Below, in pieces: positions 25,279 to 32,906 of a stretch of DNA of 64,000 nucleotides (within the stretch, counting starts at the first letter, position 1; each line of letters starts with the position of its first letter). The notes below the pieces were generated by a model. That model was not told the origin of the DNA. It made no database searches and saw only the letters and a list, made by a program, of their open reading frames with translations. The stretch spans positions 1-64,000 of the forward strand of contig NZ_JNZA01000014.1 in NCBI RefSeq assembly GCF_000717345.1, read 5' to 3'. The position numbers were made by a program, and so were the translations under genes. Source of the DNA: Streptomyces lydicus (lineage in GTDB: Bacteria; Actinomycetota; Actinomycetes; Streptomycetales; Streptomycetaceae).

Positions 25279-26103
25279 CTACGGCGTGACCGCGAAGTTG
25301 GTGAGGATGGCGTCGGCGAGCTCGGGGTCGCCGTCGATCTTGATCTGGTCGGCGACGGCCGCGGGGCGGACCCGGCCGCAGGCCAGCTGGTGGAAGGTGT
25401 CCCAGTCCAGTGCGAGCGTCACGGTCGGGCCGAGGGAGACGCTGCCGTCGATCGTGGCATTGCCCTCGGCGTCGATGCGGACCGTGCGCAGGAACTCCAG
25501 CGGTCCGCTGACGTCGAAGACGACGGCCGAATCGGCGGGGGCCTGGGCGCGCTTGGCGACGACGCCGGGCAGCACCTTCACCAGCAGATCGCGCGTGATC
25601 TGCGCGCCGGGGGAGTCCAGATTGCCGGGCTTGCCGAGCGCGCGGCGCAGGTCCTGCTCGTGCGCCCAGACGTCGAACGCCCGCTGCTGCAGCACGAATT
25701 CCAGCGAACGGTCCTCGCCGAGCGGGCTGCGCACCACGGCGTCCGGCTGACGGGACTCGTTGCGCAGCTGCCGGGAGCGGCGGATGACGGTGTATTCGAG
25801 CTCGCTGAGCATCTCGGGAGCGGTGTGGTGCCGGCGGACGTCGACCTGCACCTCCATGCGGCGGGCCGATTCGCTGCGTACGTGGTAGAGGTCGCGCGGC
25901 AGTGTGTGGATCGGCCGTGGGTCGCCCAGCATTTCGCATTCCAGGCCGATGACATGGGAGACCACATCGCGAACGGACCATCCTGGCAGGCATGTCGCCT
26001 TGTTCCACTCGCCCTCGACGAGCGGAGTGACCAGCTCGGTTATCGCTTCTATGGAGTGCGTCCAGGCATCGATGGAGGACTGAAGGCTGGGATGGACGGT
26101 CAC
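25279..26103 (-). CDS. Maleylpyruvate isomerase family (mycothiol-dependent) protein with SCP2-like tail
   Basis: 274 residues. The N-terminal DinB-like four-helix MDMPI domain has LPGWSVRDVVSHVIGLE with the metal-ligand His, and HEQDLRRALG with another conserved His. The C-terminal about 100 residues are a sterol-carrier-like domain (FDVSGPLEFLRTVRID). The family is thought to use mycothiol, in keeping with an actinomycete host; the reaction here is unknown. GTG 26103 has GAGGGG upstream. The 147-bp gap upstream of the start contains an AT-rich stretch near 26140-26150, probably its promoter. Confidence 0.83.
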   Translation of the reverse strand: MTVHPSLQSSIDAWTHSIEAITELVTPLVEGEWNKATCLPGWSVRDVVSHVIGLECEMLGDPRPIHTLPRDLYHVRSESARRMEVQVDVRRHHTAPEMLSELEYTVIRRSRQLRNESRQPDAVVRSPLGEDRSLEFVLQQRAFDVWAHEQDLRRALGKPGNLDSPGAQITRDLLVKVLPGVVAKRAQAPADSAVVFDVSGPLEFLRTVRIDAEGNATIDGSVSLGPTVTLALDWDTFHQLACGRVRPAAVADQIKIDGDPELADAILTNFAVTP

Positions 26104-26250
26104 GGGACCCCTCGGACGGTTCGTACGCGGGCTGCTGTCTGTGCAGTTAAGTTACGCTGCGCACGGGCACCCCGGCAGTGCTTTCGGGGGACCATCGTAG
26201 GCGGATGTGCCCCTGCCGCAGCGGGCCGCGGCCCTTCCGGCGCCCGCTCC

Positions 26251-26781
26251 TCAGTCCTCGCCGCGCTCCCGCTCCGCCAGCCGGATCACACCCACCGCGA
26301 TGGCGATGAGCAGCGGCGGATCCGCGTCGTCGCGTACGACATTGACCGCATAGGTGTCGCGGACGGTCAGCCAGCGGCGGGAGATCTCCGCGAGCAGTTC
26401 GCCCTCGTACTCGACCGCGAACTCGCGGTCCAGGATCTTGCCGCTGACGTCCAGTGCGGTGCCGTCCACCAGCTCGACGCGGTAGTGGTTGCGCAGCAGC
26501 GAGAGCCGCTTGCGCTTGATGGTGGCCAGCGGCTGGTCGTCCCGCTCGATCGTCATCGTGTCGCGCAGGGCCAGCATCTTCTTGCGGATGGTGATCAGCA
26601 CCCGGCGTTCGGGGTCCTTCAGCTCGAAGGTCTCCCGGAGCCGCAGCGCCTTCCCGTCGACGAGGAACGCGTGGTGGCCGTGCTCGTCCTCGATCCAGTA
26701 GTCGTCGCCGATGCCGAAGATCCGGTCGCGTACGAGGTACTTGCGGGAGCGCGGGGGAGCCCCCGCGGGGGATGGCTGCAT
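26251..26781 (-). CDS. LURP-one-related (DUF567) family protein
   Basis: 176 residues from ATG 26781. It has the tubby-like beta-barrel of LURP-one proteins, beginning KYLVRDRIFGIGDDYWIEDE, with paired strands such as LVDGKALRLRETFELKD and a hydrophobic C-terminal helix (PPLLIAIAVGVIRLAE). The function of this family in bacteria is unknown; the fold suggests a membrane-tethered scramblase-like or lipid-binding role. A longer start at 26847 would overlap the divergent thioredoxin-NHL start by two bases and is judged less likely. Confidence 0.78.
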   Translation of the reverse strand: MQPSPAGAPPRSRKYLVRDRIFGIGDDYWIEDEHGHHAFLVDGKALRLRETFELKDPERRVLITIRKKMLALRDTMTIERDDQPLATIKRKRLSLLRNHYRVELVDGTALDVSGKILDREFAVEYEGELLAEISRRWLTVRDTYAVNVVRDDADPPLLIAIAVGVIRLAERERGED

Positions 26782-26845
26782 GGGTGACGTGTTCCCCGGT
26801 GCCCCTGCGGAATGCGCACGCACCGGAGTGACGTTGAATGTCCAC

Positions 26846-28654
26846 ATGGCTTCACGTGCACGCGTCCGGGCCCCCGAGCTGATCGGCAAGGGCGGCTGGC
26901 TGAACACCGGCGACAAGGATCTCACCCTCTCCGACCTGCGAGGACGCATCGTCGTCCTGGATTTCTGGACGTTCTGCTGTGTGAACTGTCTGCATGTCCT
27001 GGACGAGCTGCGGGAGCTGGAGGAGCGGCACCGCGACACGGTCGTGATCATCGGTGTGCACTCCCCGAAGTTCGTGCACGAGGCCGAGCACCAGGCGGTC
27101 GTGGACGCCGTCGAGCGCTACGGCGTCGAGCACCCGGTCCTGGACGACCCCGAGCTCGCCACGTGGAAGCAGTACGCGGTCCGGGCCTGGCCGACGCTGG
27201 TGGTGATCGACCCCGAGGGGTACGTCGTCGCCCAGCACGCCGGCGAGGGCCATGCGCACGCCCTCGCGAAGCTCGTCGAGGAACTGGAGGCCGAGCACGG
27301 CGCGAAGGGCACGCTGCGGCGCGGCGACGGCCCGTACGTGCCGCCGGAGCCGGTCGCCACCGATCTGCGCTTCCCCGGCAAGGCCGTACGGCTGCCGGGC
27401 GGCACCTTCCTGGTCTCGGACACCACCCGGCACCAGCTCGTGGAGCTGGCGGCGGACGGCGAGCAGGTGCTGCGCCGGATCGGCAGCGGCGAGCGCGGCC
27501 TGACGCCGGACTCCTTCAACGAACCACAGGGCCTGGCGCTGCTGCCGGACGGCACGGTCGCGGTGGCGGACACCGTCAACCACGCCCTCCGGGTGTTCGA
27601 CCCCGCGACGGGCGCCCTGGAGACGGTGGCCGGCACCGGCAAGCAGTGGTGGCAGGGCTCACCGACCTCGGGCCCGGCCCGCGAGGTGGCGCTGTCCTCG
27701 CCGTGGGACCTCGCCTGGTGGCAGGACCGGCTGTGGATCGCGATGGCCGGCGTGCACCAGCTGTGGACGTACGACCCGGCCACCGGCACGGTCGAGGTCG
27801 CGGCCGGCACGACCAACGAGGGCCTGGTCGACGGACCGGCCGCCGAAGCGTGGTTCGCCCAGCCGTCCGGGCTCGCGGCGGCCGGCGACCGGCTGTGGGT
27901 GGCGGACTCGGAGACCAGTGCCGTGCGCTGGGTCGAGCGCGCCGAGGGCGGTGACGGCTATGTCGTCCGCACGGCCGTCGGCACCGGCCTCTTCGACTTC
28001 GGGCACCGCGACGGGCCCGCGGACCAGGCGCTGCTCCAGCACCCGCTGGGCGTGACCGCGCTGCCCGACGGCTCGGTCGCCGTCGCCGACACCTACAACC
28101 ACGCCCTGCGCCGCTACGACCCCGCCAGTGGCGAGGTCACGACGCTGGCGACGGATCTGCGGGAGCCGTCCGCCGCGGTGCTGGCCGAGGACGACATCGT
28201 GGTCGTGGAGTCGGCGCGGCACCGGCTGACCCGGCTGCGGCTGCCCGAGGAGGCGGTGCGCGTCGAGTCGGTGGCGCACCGCACCCAGCGCGCGGCCACC
28301 GAGGTCACCCCGGGCGCCCTGCGGCTGGAGGTGGTCTTCCAGGCCCCGGCGGGCCAGAAGCTGGACACCCGCTACGGTCCGTCGACCCGGCTGCTGGTCA
28401 GCGCGACCCCGCCGGAGCTGCTCGCCGAGGGCGAGGGGGCGGGGACGGATCTCGCCCGCGACCTGGTGCTCGCTGACGGTGTCACCGAGGGCGTGCTGCA
28501 CGTCTCGGCGATGGCCGCGTCCTGTGACGACGCCCCGGACATCGAGTACCCCGCCTGCCATGTGCACCAGCAGGACTGGGGCGTTCCGGTGGAGGTCGTC
28601 GACGGCGGGGTGGCCCGGCTGGGGCTGGTCCTCGCGGGGCTGGACGCGGAGTAG
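26846..28654 (+). CDS. Thioredoxin-like/NHL-repeat protein (NHLRC2-like)
   Basis: 602 residues. Residues 1 to about 160 form a TlpA-like thioredoxin domain with an FCCVNCLH active-site region (a CxxC-type VNC variant). The rest is an NHL beta-propeller with repeats such as FNEPQGLALLPDGTVAVADT and LQHPLGVTALPDGSVAVADT. The layout matches animal NHLRC2. No signal peptide is visible, so it is probably cytosolic. ATG 26846 is chosen by homology of MASRARVRAPEL; TTGAAT six bases upstream is a weak -10. Confidence 0.88.
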   Translation: MASRARVRAPELIGKGGWLNTGDKDLTLSDLRGRIVVLDFWTFCCVNCLHVLDELRELEERHRDTVVIIGVHSPKFVHEAEHQAVVDAVERYGVEHPVLDDPELATWKQYAVRAWPTLVVIDPEGYVVAQHAGEGHAHALAKLVEELEAEHGAKGTLRRGDGPYVPPEPVATDLRFPGKAVRLPGGTFLVSDTTRHQLVELAADGEQVLRRIGSGERGLTPDSFNEPQGLALLPDGTVAVADTVNHALRVFDPATGALETVAGTGKQWWQGSPTSGPAREVALSSPWDLAWWQDRLWIAMAGVHQLWTYDPATGTVEVAAGTTNEGLVDGPAAEAWFAQPSGLAAAGDRLWVADSETSAVRWVERAEGGDGYVVRTAVGTGLFDFGHRDGPADQALLQHPLGVTALPDGSVAVADTYNHALRRYDPASGEVTTLATDLREPSAAVLAEDDIVVVESARHRLTRLRLPEEAVRVESVAHRTQRAATEVTPGALRLEVVFQAPAGQKLDTRYGPSTRLLVSATPPELLAEGEGAGTDLARDLVLADGVTEGVLHVSAMAASCDDAPDIEYPACHVHQQDWGVPVEVVDGGVARLGLVLAGLDAE

Positions 28655-28661
28655 CGGCTCG

Positions 28662-28691
28662 GTGCCCGGGCCTGCCGGCAGGCCCGGGCAC
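28662..28691. terminator. 30-bp perfect palindrome between convergent genes
   Basis: Arms 28662-28676 and 28677-28691 (GTGCCCGGGCCTGCC and its complement) pair perfectly. It lies between the thioredoxin-NHL stop and the lipoprotein stop and should end both transcripts. Confidence 0.8.
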
Positions 28692-28705
28692 GCATGGTGC
28701 GGGGG

Positions 28706-29359
28706 CTACTTCCCGACGCCGGCCGCCAGCTCGGCGCCGTGGATGCTCGACGACCAGTTGGTGACCTTGCTCTTGCCGACGGAGATGTGCAGCCGCTTCT
28801 CGGCGAAGTTGACGGTGGCCGGGCCGTGCGTGACGGAGCTGGCCGAGGTGCCCATGAAGTCGACGGCGACCGACTTCTGCTCGGTGCCCTTGGCGGCCGC
28901 GGTGTTGGTGGGGATGACCGCGTAGGCGTAGCCGTGGGAGGGCACCGTGATGCGGGTGCCGTCGAACTGACCGGGGGTGCCCTGGAGCAGCGGCAGCGGG
29001 TTCTTGGCGTTGTTGAAGCGCAGCAGCGGGGCGTTGTACAGCTTGCAGTCGCGGCTCGTGTTGTTGTTGAACTTCACGGTCACGTGGCTGTCGGCGCCGG
29101 TCTGCTGGGAGAACCTGAGCTTGTACGTGCTCGGGTAGCAGTCGGGCACACGTCGCGACGCCGCACCCGCTCCTGCGCCCGCCGCGGCCGCACCACCACC
29201 GATGATCTTGCGCTTCTTGCTCTTGGACGACGAGGAAGAGGACTTCTTCGACTTCTTCGAGGAGTGGCTGTTGCAGCCGGTGAGTGCGAGTGACCCGGCC
29301 AGTCCGAGGGCGAGCGCGGCGTAGGCGGCGGAGCGGCGGCGGGAGCGGGCTGCGGTCAT
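28706..29359 (-). CDS. DUF4232 lipoprotein
   Basis: 217 residues. The signal peptide has a lipobox LALTGC near residue 29. A basic/serine tract (KKSKKSSSSSSKSKKRK) and an Ala/Gly stretch follow. A DUF4232 beta-sandwich domain (KLRFSQQTGADSHVTVKFNN; CKLYNAPLLRFNNA) completes it. DUF4232 proteins are exported, often lipidated actinobacterial proteins of unknown function. ATG 29359 has GGGGGAA upstream. A second DUF4232 lipoprotein lies at 31896 on the same strand, with a regulator and a hydrolase between. Confidence 0.82.
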   Translation of the reverse strand: MTAARSRRRSAAYAALALGLAGSLALTGCNSHSSKKSKKSSSSSSKSKKRKIIGGGAAAAGAGAGAASRRVPDCYPSTYKLRFSQQTGADSHVTVKFNNNTSRDCKLYNAPLLRFNNAKNPLPLLQGTPGQFDGTRITVPSHGYAYAVIPTNTAAAKGTEQKSVAVDFMGTSASSVTHGPATVNFAEKRLHISVGKSKVTNWSSSIHGAELAAGVGK

Positions 29360-29532
29360 GGGTGGTTCCCCCAGTGGGTCGCTGCGGTCAGCGAGGTGTG
29401 TCTGTCATGGCACGGCCACGATATCGAGCGCGGTCGAATGCGCCAGGGCGGGTGCGCGGGGCACCCGGCCGGAAGTACGTCGGCGCAGGTCAGGTGGGTC
29501 GGGTGGGCCGGTGGGCGGGAGGTGGGCGAGGC

Positions 29533-30405
29533 TCATTCCGGACAACTGGGCAATGCGGTGTTTTCCAGCTGTTCCGGGCGGATCCGGATGCCCGGCACCC
29601 ACATCTGTTTCCCCTCGTGATCGATCCGGAACCACATGCTGCTGTGCCCGCCCACCTCGTCGGTGACGGTCACCCCGTTGGCGATCCGGCAGACCGCGTG
29701 CAGCACATCGCCGTGCCAGACGTGTCCCACGACGTTGGAGCGGCGGTAGACCCGGTACGGGTCCCGGGCCAGGGAGAGGGCGCAGTTCTCGGTCCGCCGG
29801 TGCTGACAGTCCCGTTCGACGTTGTGCACGGTGATCAGGGCCGAGCCGGTGCCCCGGGCCGGGGTCTGCGGAGGCGGGGTCCCACCGCCGTCCGGGGAGT
29901 CGTCGGGCCCGGTCAATGCCGGGACCGCCAGTGCCGCCGCGGTCAGTACGGCGGCGGTACCGAGCACGGCGAGGGCGAGCCGCAGCCGGCGCCGCCCGGC
30001 CGCTGGTGCCGTCGTGCCCCCGGCCGGTGGCTCCGCACCCGTCGCTCCTGCCGGCTCCGGCGAGGGCGTCACGCCGGATTCACCCGCGTCCGCCGCCTCT
30101 TGGGCCCGGTGGAGCAGTTCGACGAGGGCGGGCAGCCGGTCCTCGCCGGTGAAGGAGAGCTTGCACCACTGCACCAGCAGCCGTTCGTCGGGCAGGCTCT
30201 GCCCTCGCAGATAGCGGGAGAGGGACGAGCGGCTGGCAGGCAGCCGGCCCTCCAACTCCTTGAGGCTGTAGCCCAGTTCGCCGTGCATGCGGCGCAGGGC
30301 GGCGACGAAGTCCCGTACCGGTCCGGAGAGTTCGTCGGGGAGCGGCGCGAGCGGCTTGCGGCGGGGATGAGCGGCGTGGTTCTGATTGCCAGGCACGTCT
30401 GGCAT
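29533..30405 (-). CDS. Membrane-anchored XRE-type HTH protein with outer domain
   Basis: 290 residues. An XRE-like helix-turn-helix is at about residues 28-75 (GYSLKELEGRLPASRSSLSRYLRG). A Pro/Ala-rich linker, a TM helix (about 140-163, LRLALAVLGTAAVLTAAALA) and an extracytoplasmic domain with paired Cys (CQHRRTENC) follow. The layout suggests a one-component transmembrane regulator or a remnant of one. The architecture is common in Streptomyces with no assigned role. The start is ATG 30405; no strong ribosome site is visible. Confidence 0.75.
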   Translation of the reverse strand: MPDVPGNQNHAAHPRRKPLAPLPDELSGPVRDFVAALRRMHGELGYSLKELEGRLPASRSSLSRYLRGQSLPDERLLVQWCKLSFTGEDRLPALVELLHRAQEAADAGESGVTPSPEPAGATGAEPPAGGTTAPAAGRRRLRLALAVLGTAAVLTAAALAVPALTGPDDSPDGGGTPPPQTPARGTGSALITVHNVERDCQHRRTENCALSLARDPYRVYRRSNVVGHVWHGDVLHAVCRIANGVTVTDEVGGHSSMWFRIDHEGKQMWVPGIRIRPEQLENTALPSCPE

Positions 30406-30507
30406 TCCAGCACAGCGGACATGCCCGCGCGAGGGGCACTTCCGCTCCCCTGTGACGGAAGTGCCCCTCGTTACACGATCCGGATCGGACCCGGGTCGGT
30501 TGGTGAC

Positions 30508-30543
30508 GTTTCACGTGAAACCCACGGATGTTTCACGTGAAAC
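30508..30543. promoter_or_regulatory. parS: Pair of parS centromere sites
   Basis: Exact GTTTCACGTGAAAC at 30508-30521 and 30530-30543, 22 bp apart (about two helical turns). They lie in the gap between the XRE gene start and the NlpC/P60-like gene stop. Confidence 0.9.
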
Positions 30544-30580
30544 GCCGGGTTGCGCCGTACCGGCCTTGCGCTCGGGCCGG

Positions 30581-31597
30581 TCAGTCGCCGAACGTGACGG
30601 GCCGGTAGGGCTTGAACTCCGCGTCCCCGCCCGGCAGTCCGTAGGTCAGCGTCCGGTGGTCGGTGCCGTGACCGCCGCGCTGCTCGTAGGCCGTGTACGA
30701 GGAGTGCGCGTCGTTGTTCCACTTCTCGAAGATCACGACATGCCGGTTGTTGTTGTCGCCGGCCGCGTCGATGAGCAGGTCACCGGGCTTCAGCTCACCG
30801 AGCGCGATGGGGCGGGTGATGCTGCGGTCGGTGGCCAGGCCCACGGTGTTGGTGCCCGGTGTCGGCAGTCCCAGCGCCATCGAGGCGTAGCCGGAGCAGT
30901 CCTGGCGATAGCCGTCCTTCCAGATCTTGGCCTGGCTGTACGGGACCTGGGAGCCGTTGTTGGCGGTGAGCCAGGTGGCGGCGCGGTTGAGCATCTCCTG
31001 CCGGGAGCCGCCGGGCTGCGGCTGACCGCCGCCGCCCTGGACCGGTACGCCCGGCAGCCGGTCCTGCGGGATGTCCACGGCGACCACGCTGAGGAATCCC
31101 GTGACCGGCCCGGTGAGGTGGGCCATGAACGTCGAGCAGGCGGAGCCCTCGCAGACCTTGCGGCCGGTGTCGACCTGGTAGTCGGCGGTGATCCGGTCCT
31201 GGCCCGGCGCGCTTTTGTTGATCATCCCGACGGCAGGGGAGCCGGTGTCCGCGGTGGCGTGCACCACCCACCGGGTGCCCCAGGTCGGGAAGTCGGCGGC
31301 GGCCGCGGCCTGGCGTACGGAACCGGCTCCGGTGGTGCGGGCGGAGACGGTGGTGGCCGTTGCCGCGGTGTCGCGGGTGAGCTTGGTGGCGCCCGCCGAC
31401 GGGCCGGCCGGCGTGCCGTGGGCGAAGCCGGCGAACCCGGTGACCCCGAGGCCGGCCGCGGCCACCGCGGGCAGCACCCGGCGCACCACCGCCCTGCGGA
31501 ACGGGGACCGCCGGTGCTCCGCCGGGCCGCCCGCGGCGGCGGTGTGGTCCGTGGGGGTGGTGGAGTCCGCCGGGTGCGTGCTGCTGTGCTCGTACAT
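30581..31597 (-). CDS. Secreted NlpC/P60-like peptidase or amidase
   Basis: 338 residues. A twin-arginine-like N-terminus (RRAVVRRVLPAVAAAGLGV) directs export. The catalytic domain has DCSGYASMALGL with the nucleophile Cys, and RHVVIFEKWNND with the His, as in NlpC/P60 and CHAP hydrolases that cut peptidoglycan stem peptides. A conserved segment with two Cys (CEGSACSTFMAH) lies before it. ATG 31597 has GGAGGGGA upstream. It sits in a minus-strand envelope block; the target is inferred from the family. Confidence 0.72.
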   Translation of the reverse strand: MYEHSSTHPADSTTPTDHTAAAGGPAEHRRSPFRRAVVRRVLPAVAAAGLGVTGFAGFAHGTPAGPSAGATKLTRDTAATATTVSARTTGAGSVRQAAAAADFPTWGTRWVVHATADTGSPAVGMINKSAPGQDRITADYQVDTGRKVCEGSACSTFMAHLTGPVTGFLSVVAVDIPQDRLPGVPVQGGGGQPQPGGSRQEMLNRAATWLTANNGSQVPYSQAKIWKDGYRQDCSGYASMALGLPTPGTNTVGLATDRSITRPIALGELKPGDLLIDAAGDNNNRHVVIFEKWNNDAHSSYTAYEQRGGHGTDHRTLTYGLPGGDAEFKPYRPVTFGD

Positions 31598-31836
31598 GCC
31601 GATTCCCCTCCGTGGACGGCCGGTTGGCGTCGTGCCTGTCGGCCTGTCGGTGAGCCGCCGGGTGGTCTGGCCGCGGCGACGGAGACCATCGTGAGCCGGG
31701 GGCGCGGGCCCGTCGGAGGTTCTGCGTCCCGCGGGACGTCCCGGCCCTGTGCGCGGCCGTGACCTGCGGGGACGTCGTCCGCGTGAGACAGGAGGGACCG
31801 TCGCACGAGACATGACGGGACGGTGGGCATGCGAAA

Positions 31837-31863
31837 GGGCGCCCGTCGGGGGTACGGGCGCCC
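31837..31863 (-). terminator. Terminator downstream of the DUF4232 lipoprotein gene
   Basis: GGGCGCCCGT (31837-31846) pairs with ACGGGCGCCC (31854-31863), 33 bases past the stop of the minus-strand gene at 31896. The 298-bp gap between this gene and the NlpC/P60-like gene otherwise holds only the latter's promoter region. Confidence 0.65.
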
Positions 31864-31895
31864 TGGCTCAGGGGTGGTGGCTCAGTGGCTCGGGC

Positions 31896-32705
31896 TCACC
31901 AGGTCGTCGCCTCGTTCGCGTCGGACTGCCAGTACGTCACCCAGGCGCTGTCGTCGACGTACACCGAGCCGCCGGGGATCGGCACGGCGGCCGAACCGCC
32001 GACGCTGCCCTTGCCGTCACGGCCCGGGAGGCTGACGGACAGGGAGGTCATGGTGCGGCCGTTGTGCCCGGAGCCGTCGGCGGACGACGTCATCACACCC
32101 GCGTAACCGGACTCGCCGGGGGCGAGGGTGACCACGGCCTGCGGCTTGCTGTCCGGCAGTTCGGCGAGCGGCGCCTGTGCCTCGTCGAACCTCAGGTACG
32201 GGGCCAGGTACAGGTCGCAGGTGGCGCCGGAGGTGTTGGTGGCCACCAGCAGCAGGTGATTGACCGGCCGCTTCAGCGGCTGGGCGACGATGCGGATCTT
32301 GGCGGCGTCGCAGGCGCTGTGCCGCACGGCCGGTGCGCTGCCGCCCTTGCCCGCGCCCTGCGCCCGGGAGCCCGCCCCGGCGCCCGGTGCGGTCCTGCGG
32401 AGATCCTTGGCGGACGCCTGCTCCGCGCCGCCCCCGGCGGGCCGCGCACCGCCCTGCGCGACGCTGCCACCCGTCGCCGGGGTGCCGGCGCCGGTGTCCG
32501 GCGTCCCGTCCGCCGGGCCCTTGGCGTCCTGCTGTACCGGGTTGTACGGCTTGGCGGCGCCGGTCCGCAGCGGGTTGTCCTGGCCGCAGGCGGTGAGGGT
32601 GAGCGCGGCGACGGCGGTCAGCCCGGCCGCGGCGATCCGCAGCGTACGGCGGCGGACGGTGCGGGACGTACGAGGGCTGCTGGCGTGGCTCAGGCTGCGC
32701 GGCAT
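31896..32705 (-). CDS. DUF4232 lipoprotein
   Basis: 269 residues. The signal peptide ends in lipobox LTLTAC (Cys about residue 40). A long Gly/Ala/Pro linker follows, then a DUF4232 domain (HSACDAAKIRIVAQPLKRPV; CDLYLAPYLRFDEAQAPLAEL). It is paralogous to the lipoprotein at 28706. ATG 32705 has GGGGGAG upstream. An envelope location is expected and the function is unknown. Confidence 0.8.
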   Translation of the reverse strand: MPRSLSHASSPRTSRTVRRRTLRIAAAGLTAVAALTLTACGQDNPLRTGAAKPYNPVQQDAKGPADGTPDTGAGTPATGGSVAQGGARPAGGGAEQASAKDLRRTAPGAGAGSRAQGAGKGGSAPAVRHSACDAAKIRIVAQPLKRPVNHLLLVATNTSGATCDLYLAPYLRFDEAQAPLAELPDSKPQAVVTLAPGESGYAGVMTSSADGSGHNGRTMTSLSVSLPGRDGKGSVGGSAAVPIPGGSVYVDDSAWVTYWQSDANEATTW

Positions 32706-32906
32706 CTCCGGTCTCCCCCGGGTCGGTGGTGGTCGTGCGTTCTGTGGACCACTCTGCCGCCGGCCGTTGCCGTGTCACTAACGTGCGCCTAACGTCCCCG
32801 TGGCGCACGAGGCGGCCGGTGCGGCGGCCGGGCGTCAGGCGGGCCGACCGCGACCCGCTGCTTGCCTCCGCCCCGGCCCCCGTAGTTCCTGGTGCCGCTC
32901 AGCCGT

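Noticed and set aside
26711..26845. Upstream extension of the thioredoxin-NHL protein
   Set aside because: It would overlap the divergent LURP-one gene start and has no domain content.
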